Shown piece by piece: positions 33,334-45,665 of a DNA stretch of 64,000 nt. The DNA lies in assembly GCA_034687125.1 (NCBI GenBank), contig JAQGBZ010000046.1, forward strand, positions 209,974 through 273,973, given 5' to 3'. The DNA is from Neelides folsomi. Its lineage: Eukaryota; Arthropoda; Collembola; Neelipleona; Neelidae. The translations under genes and the position numbers were made by a program. Numbering within the stretch: the stretch's first letter is position 1; each line of letters opens with the position of its first letter. A model generated the notes under the pieces. That model saw only the letters and a program-made list of their open reading frames with translations, searched no databases and was not told the DNA's origin.

Positions 33334-36300
33334 TCAAATATTTTACTGGTATTATTATGTAGGATAGATATCATCTAAACATGTTACAGTACATGCAGCT
33401 TAACCATTTTAACCATTACAGCTTAACCATTTTCAGTAATTTGCTAATTGATATTTTAAATATGAAACTTTTTCAACATGCGAAGTTTTCCTTTCCTTCG
33501 AATCTGGTGAAAAGAATTGATATTTAAAGGCAATTTGGAATGGTCCTTGGTTTTTTCCTCCCTCACGTTTCCTTTCAAATCAATATTTATGAAGTGAATA
33601 AATAACATTTAATAATCCAATTCTCAGTCGATCTCTCTGCACCCTTGAAATAAAAATGTTTAAAAATTTTCCAGCCAATCCTCTGTACGTAATTCTTCCC
33701 TTATTTATTATGGATTTATTCAGGATTAGATGACAGAATTTAAATTCGGCAAAAGATGAACGAAGAACGAATGGGAGAAAGTATTTGCTATACTATGCTC
33801 ATATACCTAATACATATAAACAGTGGTACATATCATATTTAATTTATTAAATAGGTAAATACGAATATGTATATTTAGTGTAGTATGTCATCTTCTCTTG
33901 TAATTTTTTCTTACTTTCCTGTACGTGTACCATGCTGGTACAGGTAAGGTATGTATAATCTAAAGATAGCGAAAATAAATTGCCAGTGAAGATTCCATTG
34001 AATCGTAATTCCCTTTTGACTCTTAAAGCCAATGTTTTTAGAATGTCACTCCAACTATATGATTTTAACATTAAAATATAAATAAGCATATTATGCATCT
34101 ACATATTTACAATTAGTTATGTTGTGATTTAGTGCTCATGCATTTTCATTGTGTTAGTATGCCACTGGGAGCATATTGTGTAATGAGAGGAATATATCAA
34201 TCGATACCGCATCTGCTGCATCTTTCATTGCTTCAATACTTCAATCATTTATTAAAATTACTCGTCGGGGATAAGGGTTTTATAAATCATAGTAGCTTTT
34301 TATACTTTATAGTAAATCAACTGCAACTGGATTTATGATTTGTATCCTACATATACGAATGCATGTAAATTCTTACAAAAAATAATCAAAATAATTTTAA
34401 ATTTAAATAATTTAAATTTATAAAAATGCACTTTAAACGACCTTATAAATTTCAATGCTTAAGTTTATATAAAAATAATAAATTATATAAAATCTTAATA
34501 TGCAAGAACACCTGCATAAATATTTTATTATTTACATCTATCCAGATACAAGGTCTTTTCTAATTGTATTAAACTTTAAATCACTCTTTACAATGTGGAT
34601 TTTATTTATTGCATTTGACTATTGTAAATTAATAAGCGAATTTGAATGAGTCAAGCTTACAATTACAGTCATTGCAAATTCCAGTTTCTCTCCATGAAAT
34701 TCAATGAATTAAAGAATGTAAAAACACAGCTACTACCTTAATGAATAATTCCCCAAGCTCAAAATGCATTCTTAGGAAGTCGTTGTAAATGCCAAATAAG
34801 CTAATCACGCAAATTAACATATCATGCATTAAAGAATCTCCGTATTACATTTTTGGTAATGATCCCAATACTAATTTTATTTATTTAATGGATGGGATTC
34901 CAACCACGAGGTCCGACGAGTAATCCCAAGTTTGCAATTTTAATATCCTCTCCTAATCTTTTATAACTAACCCAAGTTTGCTAAGGTTAAAGTTGCATCC
35001 AATTAAGAACCAACTTCATATTTCTAAACGTGTTGAAACCCTGTCCATATAAATTATCCATAATTAATCTTATGCACCACCAATAGAAATGGATTCTAGG
35101 AAATAGTATAGTGAGTAATGTATAGGCGGAAGATGTATAGTGAAGAATATGTATAGTAGTACAATTGTATAGTGAGAATATATAATATGCTGAATACCTT
35201 TTCCGGCAACCATAAAAATACACTTAAAAATTGTGCATGTTAAATTGAAGCAAAGTGGTTCTTAAAAAGATATGAAACTCAAAGCTTCCATCACGCCATC
35301 AACGTCGCCAAGAACACGAATTTATATGCAGATTTATGGAATATTGACAAGGCTCGTGGTTTGGAAAAAGTATTTTGAATGAAACAAAGGAATCATTGTT
35401 AATTGATAGGATAAATTAGTGAACATTTCTTCGGCTCAATTTCTTACGAAGTTTCAGTGGGGAGATGAAGGAAAATGGTAATGAAAAGGAAAGGCTTATC
35501 TTTTCATCTTGTACACCAAGGCGCCTCCTCGACCCACTCATTTGCATACAACGCAAAAGGCCCATCGGTTCGAGTAGAACTAAAACACAACATATGCATA
35601 ACCTCATTCTCATTAACTCTATAAGATCAATTACGAATATAAATACAAGATTATAAAATGTATATAAATATACCCAGCTTACATATAGGCATACATACCT
35701 TATTTAAGTTATATGGGATAGTAAATGCATAATAAGGATATTAATGGAATAGAAGCTTTAAAGAAGCTTTAAAAAATGATCAATTAAATCAGCATATTTA
35801 CAATTGTAGACAAGTTTGTTCTACATAAGGATACGCGAACTCGCCGACTCCTTCCAATTAATCTTTATTATTAAGGTTTTTCTCCTTCTGCTATCTTGGA
35901 ACATGTGTTTCCAAAGACGTTTACAAAAGATTTGTCCGTGGCTGGAAATGGGCTTTTAAAGATTAATATAAAAAAAATTGTTTGATAGATATACTTGCAA
36001 CCTGTTACGCCCTTAATTCAAAGCGTCTTACGACAAGCTCTTATGGCCATTTTTAACTTTCGCACCTAATGTTTTTTTTACATTTTTCCTAGTTATTATG
36101 TATGTAGTATCATATGTAATTAATGAAATAACTTTATATGATCCGTTGTAATTAGTAATAATTAAGATATATCCATTTGATTACTAACACCTAATTACTT
36201 TTGACGTTGAAGCATATTATTATCAGTTTATTATACATTTAAAGGTAACATTTACAGCAACATAAATTTCCTTGTTATTATTAATAACACAAGTGACTTT

Positions 36301-36537
36301 AATGACTTTGGCTGTTTAGACGCGCATTAAATCTGTTTGAATTTGATAGTTTTTTCTTTCAAGTGTTCTTTTGCTAATTCTTGGTAGTTAAAATAAATTA
36401 AAAATAATTACTTGGTTAGTTTAGTTTTAATAAAAATTAATTACAATTCCAAATAAAAGGCTTATTTATTGCTAAAACGACGAATTTATAATAATATTCG
36501 TATAAACTTAAACAAATATGCAATTAACCCATTCTTG

Positions 36538-36842
36538 GGCTGAGTTTTACTTTTCCCTCCAGCTTTTTTGACAAATTTTGGCAATTGCTTTCTGACTCAT
36601 AGTTGATTGTATTCTATTGTTTTTGGATATGTTAGGTTAGGTTAGGTTAGAATTAATGGGAATGACGTCTTTCGCCAAATAACCTAACCTAACATGTAAT
36701 AAATTGATTAAAATGCATCATGGCAGTTGGCAATTGCCATGATGGCAAATAATATCCATATCATTTACATGCATAGGCAATTGCCAACTTGGCAATTTTC
36801 AAAATTTGCCAAAAAATCTGGAGGGAAAAGTAAAACTCAGCC
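36538..36842. mobile_element. 305-bp MITE with 8-bp target duplication, hAT-like
   Basis: Terminal inverted repeats of about 43 nt start GGCTGAGTTTTACTTTTCCC and differ at only a few positions. The 8-bp duplication CATTCTTG flanks both ends exactly (36530-36537 and 36843-36850). Inside are a second inverted pair made of TTAGG/CCTAA units and several GGCAATTGCC palindromes. No coding frame. Eight-bp duplications are typical of hAT (and P) superfamilies. Confidence 0.85.
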
Positions 36843-38343
36843 CATTCTTGTATGTATCTGCTAATAAAAGGATTTAATTCGGATAAATCATTCCATCATG
36901 AACAATCGTTAAATCAAAAGTCGTGCATTTGAAGGAACTGGGGTCGAATGGACGCCAAAAGTACAACTAATATATTATGTTTGTCTGTCTGTTCAATGTA
37001 AAACGCATTAGCTTGTAGAAGTCCTATTTGAGTTAATCAAAAGAATTTAGCGAATATCTGCTAATAAGCGGAATATTTAGATCGACATTGCATAGGTTCA
37101 TATTAGTAGAGCAACGAACTTTATCTACATATCGGAAAACAGAGGATTCCATTCATACGTATAAGGATGAAATAAAAATTGGCTTTACTATAACTACAAA
37201 CATTTTTAATAGTTCACTTTGTCGCAACTTGTAACCACTTGTCCATTTTAGTTCGAAGGAAATGGAGAATAAGGAGGAAAAGTCTATAAAAGGATAATTA
37301 CACAACCCGCGATGAATCCTTTATTCCCTCCTATCTAAATTGGAACCATAAATGGAAATACTCAAAAGGGAAGTTGGTTTGAGGAAAAAATAGTTAACAA
37401 ATAATTTGCAAATAAAATGGATCGCAAATTGTTTCCATTTATCCTCAAATTGCCCATAAGCTCAATTTGCAAACAAGACCAACAAAGCTAACAAATGATC
37501 AAGTTTTAAACATTTGATCAGTTGACGACAAATTGAAATATTATACAAACGGCATCTTATGCTTTAACCTTTAACATTTTTATGTCTTGGGTAATCTTTA
37601 GGAAATGTCCATGTATTTATTAACCATTTAAAAATGTCGTCAAATGATGTGTAACAAATACATGGGCTATTTGTCTACAATATTTGCAGATGCAGCCGTG
37701 GGTCGAATAATTGTATTGATACTATTTGTTAAATAAATACGGAAAATATATTGAATCTTAAGGAAGATATATTTTTACAATATTCTCGATATTTGTATAA
37801 ATATGTGTTAAGGACGGGGAAGGGCGACGCCGAAGAAGGATGAAATTCGTCACTATAGGTTATCATTGGGAAAGATATAAAAATTTGCAAACAAACTCTG
37901 CCCTTCTTTTGGCCGAACAGAGAAATCTCCTGAACCTCCAAAGATTCCCATCATAATGATAATGAAGAGGAAGTTAGGGGAATTGAAATAGCCTACATTC
38001 ACACAACCCATTATTTTTATTATCATTTACCATCTCCGCCATCGGCTCTTAATTTATGATCACTTAACTACGATTCAACAACTTCTGTGTCAACGGGAGG
38101 AATGTCGCATTTGTGGAGATTTTCCTCAAAACGCGACCCAAGTTGAAGGTTCAGTAGAGAGGATCATTAAGAGAAAAAAAGTAATGCGAATTTTATACAT
38201 GGAGTTCTACAGAGGAGGGATATGCCAATAACGAACTCTGGCCGCAGCTTGACATGTGAGGATTCTTTATCGAGGGTTTGGACGTTTGGAGCTGGGGAGA
38301 GGAACCGGTATAGTCTGGCTCGCACCCCATCACACTTGGCCGG

Positions 38344-38369
38344 TATAAATACAACTCGAGTTCCGCTCA
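38344..38369 (+). promoter_or_regulatory. core promoter of the acidic microprotein gene (TATA plus initiator)
   Basis: TATAAATA at 38344-38351 is followed at the right distance by an initiator-like CTCAGAAC (A near 38369). It sits in a locally GC-rich block. ACTCGAG occurs twice, at about 38354 and 38395. Confidence 0.65.
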
Positions 38370-38623
38370 GAACAACACACAGCTTTTGCAACTACTCGAG
38401 ATCACTTCAAGCTCAAATACAAACACAAAGGCAAGAGCTTAAACATTAAAACAAAATTACACTTCAACTTTGAACAAAAATTTGTTCAAAATCTTATTTT
38501 AAATTTTTCTTCAATTAGAAATTTTATGGAAATTAATTTTGAAAATTGAATTTACTTAAATTTTTGAGTTTTATTTCAATTATTAAATATTTTAGTTAAT
38601 TATAATTTCTCTTTAGATTCAAT

Positions 38624-38812
38624 ATGAATCCCCCAGAGAGTGAGGAACAGGCAGTGGAGACTCCCTCGGAGGAGCCAGCAGCAGAAACAACCGAAGGAGG
38701 AGAAGTAAGTTGAATATTTAGAAACTTTTGAAATTAAATATTTTGAAATGATTTGGTTATTGGATATTTTACTAATTTTTTTAATTTTGAATAGGCGGAG
38801 GCGGCGGAATAA
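38624..38812 (+). CDS. 32-aa acidic microprotein, 2 coding exons
   Basis: Exon 1 (38624-38704) ends GGAGAA|GTAAGT and exon 2 (38795-38812) follows TGAATAG, joining in phase. The product starts MNPPESEEQAVETPSEEPAA and is made almost only of Glu, Ala, Thr, Pro, Ser and Gly, so it is disordered and very acidic. A CTTTAG acceptor (to 38616) lies 7 nt before the ATG, implying an untranslated first exon beginning at the TATA promoter; its donor may be the non-canonical AAAG|GCAAGA near 38430. The ordered set of promoter, acceptor, ATG, consensus donor, acceptor and stop argues that this is real despite its size. The family is not recognised. It could alternatively be a leader ORF of a non-coding transcript. 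Confidence 0.55.
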
Positions 38813-41800
38813 AAGATCTGATTAAAAAATGTAAGAGAGAAGACGCTTAGCGGACACCACTGCTAGTGATGGACTTTTTACTAATAATAGAGAAACGCAT
38901 TTTCCAACCTTCTTGTATTGTCTCTTCACTATCTATGTATTTTTATGACTTTTTAACTTAATTTTCAATACTTCTTTGGTTTATTAAAATGACGAAAAAA
39001 ATGTTACAATTATGGTTGGTATTTCAAACAAGGAAGAATTGGAATCTTTAAAATATTTAGGAGATTAATTGGCTCAATGTTCTAATTCTAAAATATTGTT
39101 GAAAATTATGTAAAAAAGTTTAAATTTTCTGTTACTCATTTAAGATTTACTCACTAATCATTTAATGTTTTTCTGAGTCTATCAATTTATTGTTTTATGT
39201 TCAATTTTGGCAAAAAATAAAAAAAACGTACTTTTATTATAACATAACATAAATGCTCACAATATTTCATGAAAATAAAACAATTCAGAGCATAACCACA
39301 TTGAATTGAATAACTTCTTCCACATGTGAAAATATGTGCACATGTACATAGCTCACCAATTAAATGCATCTATGATAATATTATAAGATTTGTATTAGTA
39401 TCTAGTATGCATGATACAAACACATATAACATACTTATACTAATAAATATATGCAAAATTCTGTGATTCATAACTTTGGAATTGGAATTAGAGTACATAC
39501 ATTAGATATAATATAGGTAGATTTTCATGTTAAAATAAATGGTTCCGTTTTAAGTATATTCTTATATAATTTTAGTTCGTTAGTAGCTCTCAATTCATAG
39601 AATGATGAGATTAACAAAAAATGCTTATATCGTTTACTTAAATAAAAATCATCGCGGCTACTTCGAATTCACTGTAATTGGAATCATCGCAATAGGAAGA
39701 AATGCGTCTTACTTTTGTTATTATTATTGATCAAACAAAAAAGTCTGTTGATTCATTTTGCGTAACATGATCAAAACATTGAAAGGATGCTGATATTGAA
39801 ATAATCACACTTATAGATATACTAATATTTATGTACGAGTATGTTACATTTAAGATATACCTTCATATGTATACAGTATGTACATAAAATTATATGGTAC
39901 TCCTACTTATATACAAATAATATGGTAGTAAATAGTATAAAATATGTTATGTTATACTTTATATTTATAATATGTACTAATGTTCATATATATTTACTAT
40001 TATATCACAATATCACTAACTCATATGCATACATTAGCATTTTACCATTTCCCATGTTCAACGCATTTTTTACATGGGAGTTGATTGGATGAAATGGAAG
40101 CGCTCATGAGTTCCGAATTGGCGAATTCCGTTCGTGATGAAAATTCATTAGGAAAAGGGAGAAGATGAAAAGACGCATTTAGAAAGAATGTTTTATATTT
40201 ATGGAGTCTTAATTTCCTTTAACGATTCGCTTAATTATTGCTGTAATTTGTATTGTAATTAACAATTTGTTGAACCTCAAATGTTAATGTTCATTTTGAA
40301 CTTTTTTTACGTAAAAAAATCACAAAGAAAGTGCGAGGAAGATTCTAGAAATTCAGACAATGTCGAATTTGCTATTTCCATAATAAAGGTTTTCCCTTGC
40401 TAATTTGTGCAAATGGTAGAAAAAAAATACTTTCTTTCGTGTTGAAGATGACAAACTTAAAAGCTTATCTCCTGTGGATTTTTCTCTTGTTAAAGATAGC
40501 ACATACTAGTATAGATGTATTTATACATATATACCATACATAGAGTGAATTAGATATGTACTATATAAATTTGTATTGAATATATATTACTTTAAATCTC
40601 GTATGAAATCAAGATAATTTATAGTATATTTAAGTGGCTTCCTATATCATTCAATATAATGCGATATTCTTTTGTTATCTTTAAAAGCTCAAATATGACA
40701 AAGAATTTCGCGTGTAACTTTCTACTTCAGCGATTTCCTCTTTCTTCCAATTCATCTGCTTATATGGAGTATTTTAATTAAAGGATCCTTCACACATATC
40801 TCAGCACCTGTAGGAGTCTGTATAAGAAAGAGTCTGGTGGTTGTATAGGCCATGGAGGTTCTATGTATGTATTTATGACAAGTGGAGAAGACGTTGGAAA
40901 CTTGTTCCAAGCGTCTCACGATCCGATGGAAAGAAAAGAATTTATTCATCAGGGTGGCGCCTCTACAAGTTAACCTTAAACTTCAAACTCTGATACACTT
41001 TATGTCTTCTGTGTAGCAAAAAATGCTTTTTGCACATTTTCCTCTCCCTTTGGCTTATTTGAGCCACAAAATCACAAAGATTCGTTTCCCAATTTGTGCA
41101 AATCATCCTCACTTTTTTGCACACCAACAAATTTATATAACACAAATGTTATTATGTTATGCATGTATCATATAATACACAAATACATACCTGTATATTA
41201 TAAAATATATGAAGATGTCCTTATAAGCAAATGTTAAATTATACTGGCTCACTGGCTATGATTCCACAATCTCAAACTTTAACATACTGATACATGCATA
41301 ATATTACATAAATATACGTACTAGAATACACAATCTAATATTTTCATATATACCCAATATTAGCATATATGTAAGATAAGTAAGTAAGTGGGAACATATT
41401 TATTTATATATAAGTTAAATATGGGCATGTATCTTCATTTAGATTCAAGCAGATATATTGCGGTTTCTATAATTATGCACACTATGGGTCTTTTTTGCTT
41501 GTGTAGTATAATGAGAAGTTTGATATTTACGAATATAAATTAGCATATAAAGCACCTGTCAGGCTAAATTATGTAACATTTCCTTGATTCCATCTGTTAA
41601 AATCAAACGTCATTGTCATTTGCCGAATCTTGTTTATGAAAGTTAATAAGGTGAATTGGAGTTAAATGGTTGTTAATTCAATCTTTCGATTTATCATCAA
41701 TTATTTGCATATTATTTTACAAACAAATGTTAATGCGTTCTTGAAAACTTTAATTTTTTCAATTGTCTTCCAATGTAGCATACAAAGTCTTAAGAACATT

Positions 41801-43021
41801 GAGAAGTGATTAACGACTGCATAAAATATAAGTAGTGGCTATTGACATGCATTAAAAATGTGTTTACATCTTCTCAATCTTATGAAGGAGTTCAATGAGG
41901 AATTAAGAAATCATTCATTCACTTTCTTTAATACGCATCCGTACAGCGTAATAACAATAGTAAAATTTTTACATTGTGAGGAGTAATTGAGCTAACTGGC
42001 CTAAACTGGTAATATCTGGTAATAACTGGCGAATGGGTTGCACATTTACATAAGTATTTTGCATAATATTAATTTTATATCGTCTGTAAGTATAAGTATG
42101 TATAATATAATCTATCAAATACTTGTAAGGAACCCGATCTATGAATTTCGACTTCAACAGAATTGCTATCTTATTTTCTTATAAGCACGTGTACTAAAAT
42201 AAGTATGTATATTAGAGTACATAACCATCTGTAGATATTTATATAATAATACTCAATATTGAGTGTGGTGCTATTGTGTTAAATATCAGTTGACCTTACC
42301 ATTGATGTTAGCATATTTACCTTTTGATTCTTGATTATTAATTGAAGCTCTTTGGCAAATTATTATGAATAAATAGGTATGTTACTTGCATGTAAATGTT
42401 GAAGAGGTCGTTTGGATTTTATGAAACTTTACTTATTTTCAAATTTATTGTTTTTACTAACAATTAACGCATGTTTCAAATTTTGATAAGAATGAATACT
42501 GGGATTTAAATAAATATAGTGCATAGGTATATAATAACCCATATACTATAAAGTCATAATTCATCTATAGGCATTATTTATACCCATACATTAATTTACA
42601 ATACTGATATTTACAAAAATCATTGTAAAAGATTAAATTTTATTATTAGAAATGTGATTGTGAATATGAAAATAGCTATATACTAGTCATAAAGAAAAAT
42701 GAAAGTGTACTTTGTAAGTACAAAGTATTACTTAAAAAATTTAAAATCAGTCAAATACGTGTTCACACAAAATTTAGATGATTGTGGGAAAGGGAGATCT
42801 AAAAGGAATTAAATTCTATTGCGTAGATAAAATAATATAGGTACAAGTTTAAATACAACATGGCATGACATGTTGAATTAAATAATGTATTTAATTTATC
42901 TTCCGAATAAACATAATCTAATCATCTTATATTAGGTTAATATTATTTATCTAAGCGAATTCGTTACTTCTCGTGTTTATAAAATTAAATTCACCAGTGC
43001 GTCTCTCTTCTTAAAATCTTA
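38813..43021. other. 4.2-kb intergenic stretch, no gene seen
   Basis: AT-rich DNA with scattered TA microsatellite-like tracts, for example around 39840-40020. Open frames present are short, hydrophobic and lacking splice context. Confidence 0.45.
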
Positions 43022-43029
43022 TATAAAAG
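43022..43029 (+). promoter_or_regulatory. TATA box of the lipase gene
   Basis: TATAAAAG lies 86 bp before the start codon; transcription probably begins near 43050. A short direct repeat CGCCTCTTAA occurs just downstream in the 5' UTR. Confidence 0.6.
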
Positions 43030-43114
43030 CGCTTGTTCTCAAATTTTGTCGCCTCTTAACGCCTCTTAACGCCTTATTTAAAGTAATTTACAAAATTCAC
43101 TTTTAGTTCTCAAC

Positions 43115-45665
43115 ATGAAAATCTTATTTTTCATTGTTGTTTTAGGTCTTAGTACAAACAATTTACAAATTTCTACTGCTTCTCCCCCTATTTATTTGCC
43201 ATCTTCTCCAGAATTACTCTTGTGCAAAACCTTTACTATCTAACTTAACATGTACAAAACCTACAATGCCTCAATTTGGAAAGACCACAGTAAATCTCTT
43301 TAAAATATAATTTACCTTTTCTTAATTTATTAAGAATTTACAGTATACTATATACATTCTGATACTCCTAATTTAATAATATAACCGTTTATAGCCAGAG
43401 TTAATTAAGCAAAATGTTTATCCGGTCGAAACTCATATTGTAACATCCCAAGATGGATATCTACTAACTGTCTTTCGAATTCCTCATGGGGCGAACGACA
43501 ACACTTCAAATCCATCCGCAAATAAATCCGTTGTGTTTTTGATGCACGGATTCCTTTGCTCTTCGTCAGATTGGCTCATGCAGCAAAAGGCCAAAGCACT
43601 CGGTAAGAAATCCCTCATAATTATTTTTTTTCCAATCCCAGAACTCAGCAGGAAACTTTCAAAATCTCATTTGAATCTTGGACACGATTCACTTCAATAC
43701 TTACACTGAAAACTAATATAAAAAATATTCAAATGTCCATTCATACAATATTGTTTATTCATACTACATAGACTAACTAGATATTATATTATATATGATA
43801 TTCGTCTTAACATTTTAAAATTTTTATGAATATAATATATAGTACTTGTATGCAATGTGAATGAGTGAGCAATATGAAGATATTAATCTTTTCCAATATA
43901 AAATCTTCATTGATTAGAGTTCATTCATCCAAATATTTGTTTGATGTGTCATTTGTTTTATAGTGTATCTTCTGGTTGATGCTGGCTATGATGTTTGGTT
44001 GGGGAATGCTCGAGGGAGTAATTACTCACTCGGACACACCACATTGAACTCATCTGATTCCAATTCCGCTTACTGGGATTTCAGGTCAATAGGATGAATG
44101 TAGTTGTGAGGATTTATTTAAATGTCTTGATTTGCCTTTGATTCCAGTTGGCATGAAATGGGCAAGTATGATGTCCCAGCCTTGATTGACTACACGTTGA
44201 ATATAACAGGACAACCCAATTTGTACTGGATTGGACACTCAATGGGAAACACAATGGTGACTGTCGCACTCTCATTGAACCCAAGTTACAATATAAAGAT
44301 TCGGACACTCTATGCCTTAGCCCCAACGGCTTATAACAAACATGCCAATAATATTCTGTTTTCGGTCTTTATAAATTCGTCGGTTTATGAAGTACGGAGC
44401 GATTTTTATTAAATACATTTGTTTTAAGTTTAATAGTACCTACCTTTTAAGTTACAATATTAAATTATATTAGGTTAAGCCTCTACCCCCGTAACACACT
44501 AACTAATACTATAGGTAAGTCATTACTTATATATAACTACAAGTTAAAATTTTTTACTCTCCTCACTGATTTTTCACTTACATGACAAATACATTTCTAA
44601 CCCAATTGTATGTGTGTTACGGGGGTAGGTTAAGCCTTTAGATCTATTATTTTAGCTTAAAGTTATTATAAAATAATATAAATGGAAATTTCTTTTCAAG
44701 TTCATGTAATTTAATAACTAAAAGTTAAATTATTTATAAGCTGGGAAACTCATGTCACTCATGAGTCTAAGACGCAGTTCAAGTTTAATTGCATGGAAAT
44801 TTTTAAATTCCACAGACTGGATATTTAGCATTAGGACAGAAACAATTTATTCCGAAACCCGTACAAGAATATGCATATGAATTGGGAGTTTTATGCAAAC
44901 CGCTCGCCAGTAAATTCTGTATTCCATTAGATTTATGCAGCAATGTTTTATTCCTTATATTTGGATATGATTGTCCTCAAGTGGATCCTGTAAGTGTCCT
45001 TGAATTCTATTCACATTTATTAATTTAATTAATTATTTTATTAAATTGAAAATATTTTTTGATAAAAGGTAAATTGAATATTTTCATTAATTAGGAAATG
45101 GTTCCTTCGATCTTGTATCACACTCCGTCAACAGCAGCAGCACGAGTTTGGGCTCATTACATGCAAGTTCACGAAACTGGCATATTTTCAGCATTTGATT
45201 ACTCCCACACACCTAATAAGTCAAACATGGTTGAGTATGGATCTAATACTCCGCTTGTATACAACTTGCTAAATGTTAAAGCTCCTGTTATTTTCTTTTC
45301 TGCTGATGGGGACAATCTTGTACCTCCAATAGTAAGTCAATAGAATATTAATCCGCAATATAAAAGAATGTTTCTCATGATAATTTTAATTAGCACTATT
45401 TCGAGTTGTTTCAGTTAACCTATTCAATTCTTTTATTGTAAAGGATGTTTGCGAGTTTTCAAAGAATATTCCGGGTTTGAAGGAGCACATTCAAAATTTG
45501 GGCTCACCAAATTTCACATTTAACCATATTGATATGCTCTATGCTAAAGATGCAAATATTTATATTTATAAAGAACTATTGGATAGAATGAAGCCGACGC
45601 CTTCTGGAACCAATGAAATAATTTCAAAAAATATCACATCTTGTGATAAACTAAAAATTGTTTAA
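43115..45665 (+). CDS. acid lipase (gastric/lysosomal-type triacylglycerol lipase), 7 exons
   Basis: Exons: 43115-43289, 43395-43602, 43964-44084, 44148-44391, 44816-44989, 45095-45331, 45444-45665. The signal peptide is MKILFFIVVLGLSTNNLQIS. Family motifs in order: QDGYLLTVFRIPHG, LMHGFLCSSSDW (oxyanion), NARGSNYSLGH, the nucleophile elbow IGHSMGN, SADGDNLVPP (Asp) and FNHIDMLYAKDA (His). So the full triad of an alpha/beta-hydrolase acid lipase is present, probably digestive or lysosomal. Exons 2-7 join in phase. In exon 1 the signal-peptide frame runs into TAA at about 43239, while the frame that joins exon 2 (CAKPLLSNLTCTKPTMPQF) is one base over. Either one extra A sits in the AAAA run near 43228 or a very short intron ends at CTCCAG (43213). 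Confidence 0.87.
44483..44628. mobile_element. 146-bp MITE with 9-bp target duplication in lipase intron 4
   Basis: Perfect 17-nt inverted ends CTACCCCCGTAACACAC (44483-44499 and 44612-44628) are flanked exactly by GTTAAGCCT (44474-44482, 44629-44637). A 9-bp duplication is typical of Mutator-like elements. No coding frame inside. Confidence 0.82.

Larger units (their letters stand above)
31438..38343. other. 6.9-kb gene-poor stretch
   Basis: Apart from the MITE and the three short related coding-like fragments listed separately, this holds AT-rich DNA with occasional GC-richer patches (about 35430-35610, 37800-37960, 38020-38340). The last patch leads into the microprotein promoter. A degenerate tandem array of GTATAGTGARNA units lies at about 35106-35185. 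No further gene supported. Confidence 0.4.

Noticed and set aside
35416-35656. Overlapping frames on both strands with some GC-rich codons
   Set aside because: An acceptor-like TTTTAG precedes the minus frame, but no donor or partner exon could be found; left as intergenic.
39841-40092. Hydrophobic plus-strand frame
   Set aside because: Composition follows the AT-rich background; no start context, introns or family match.
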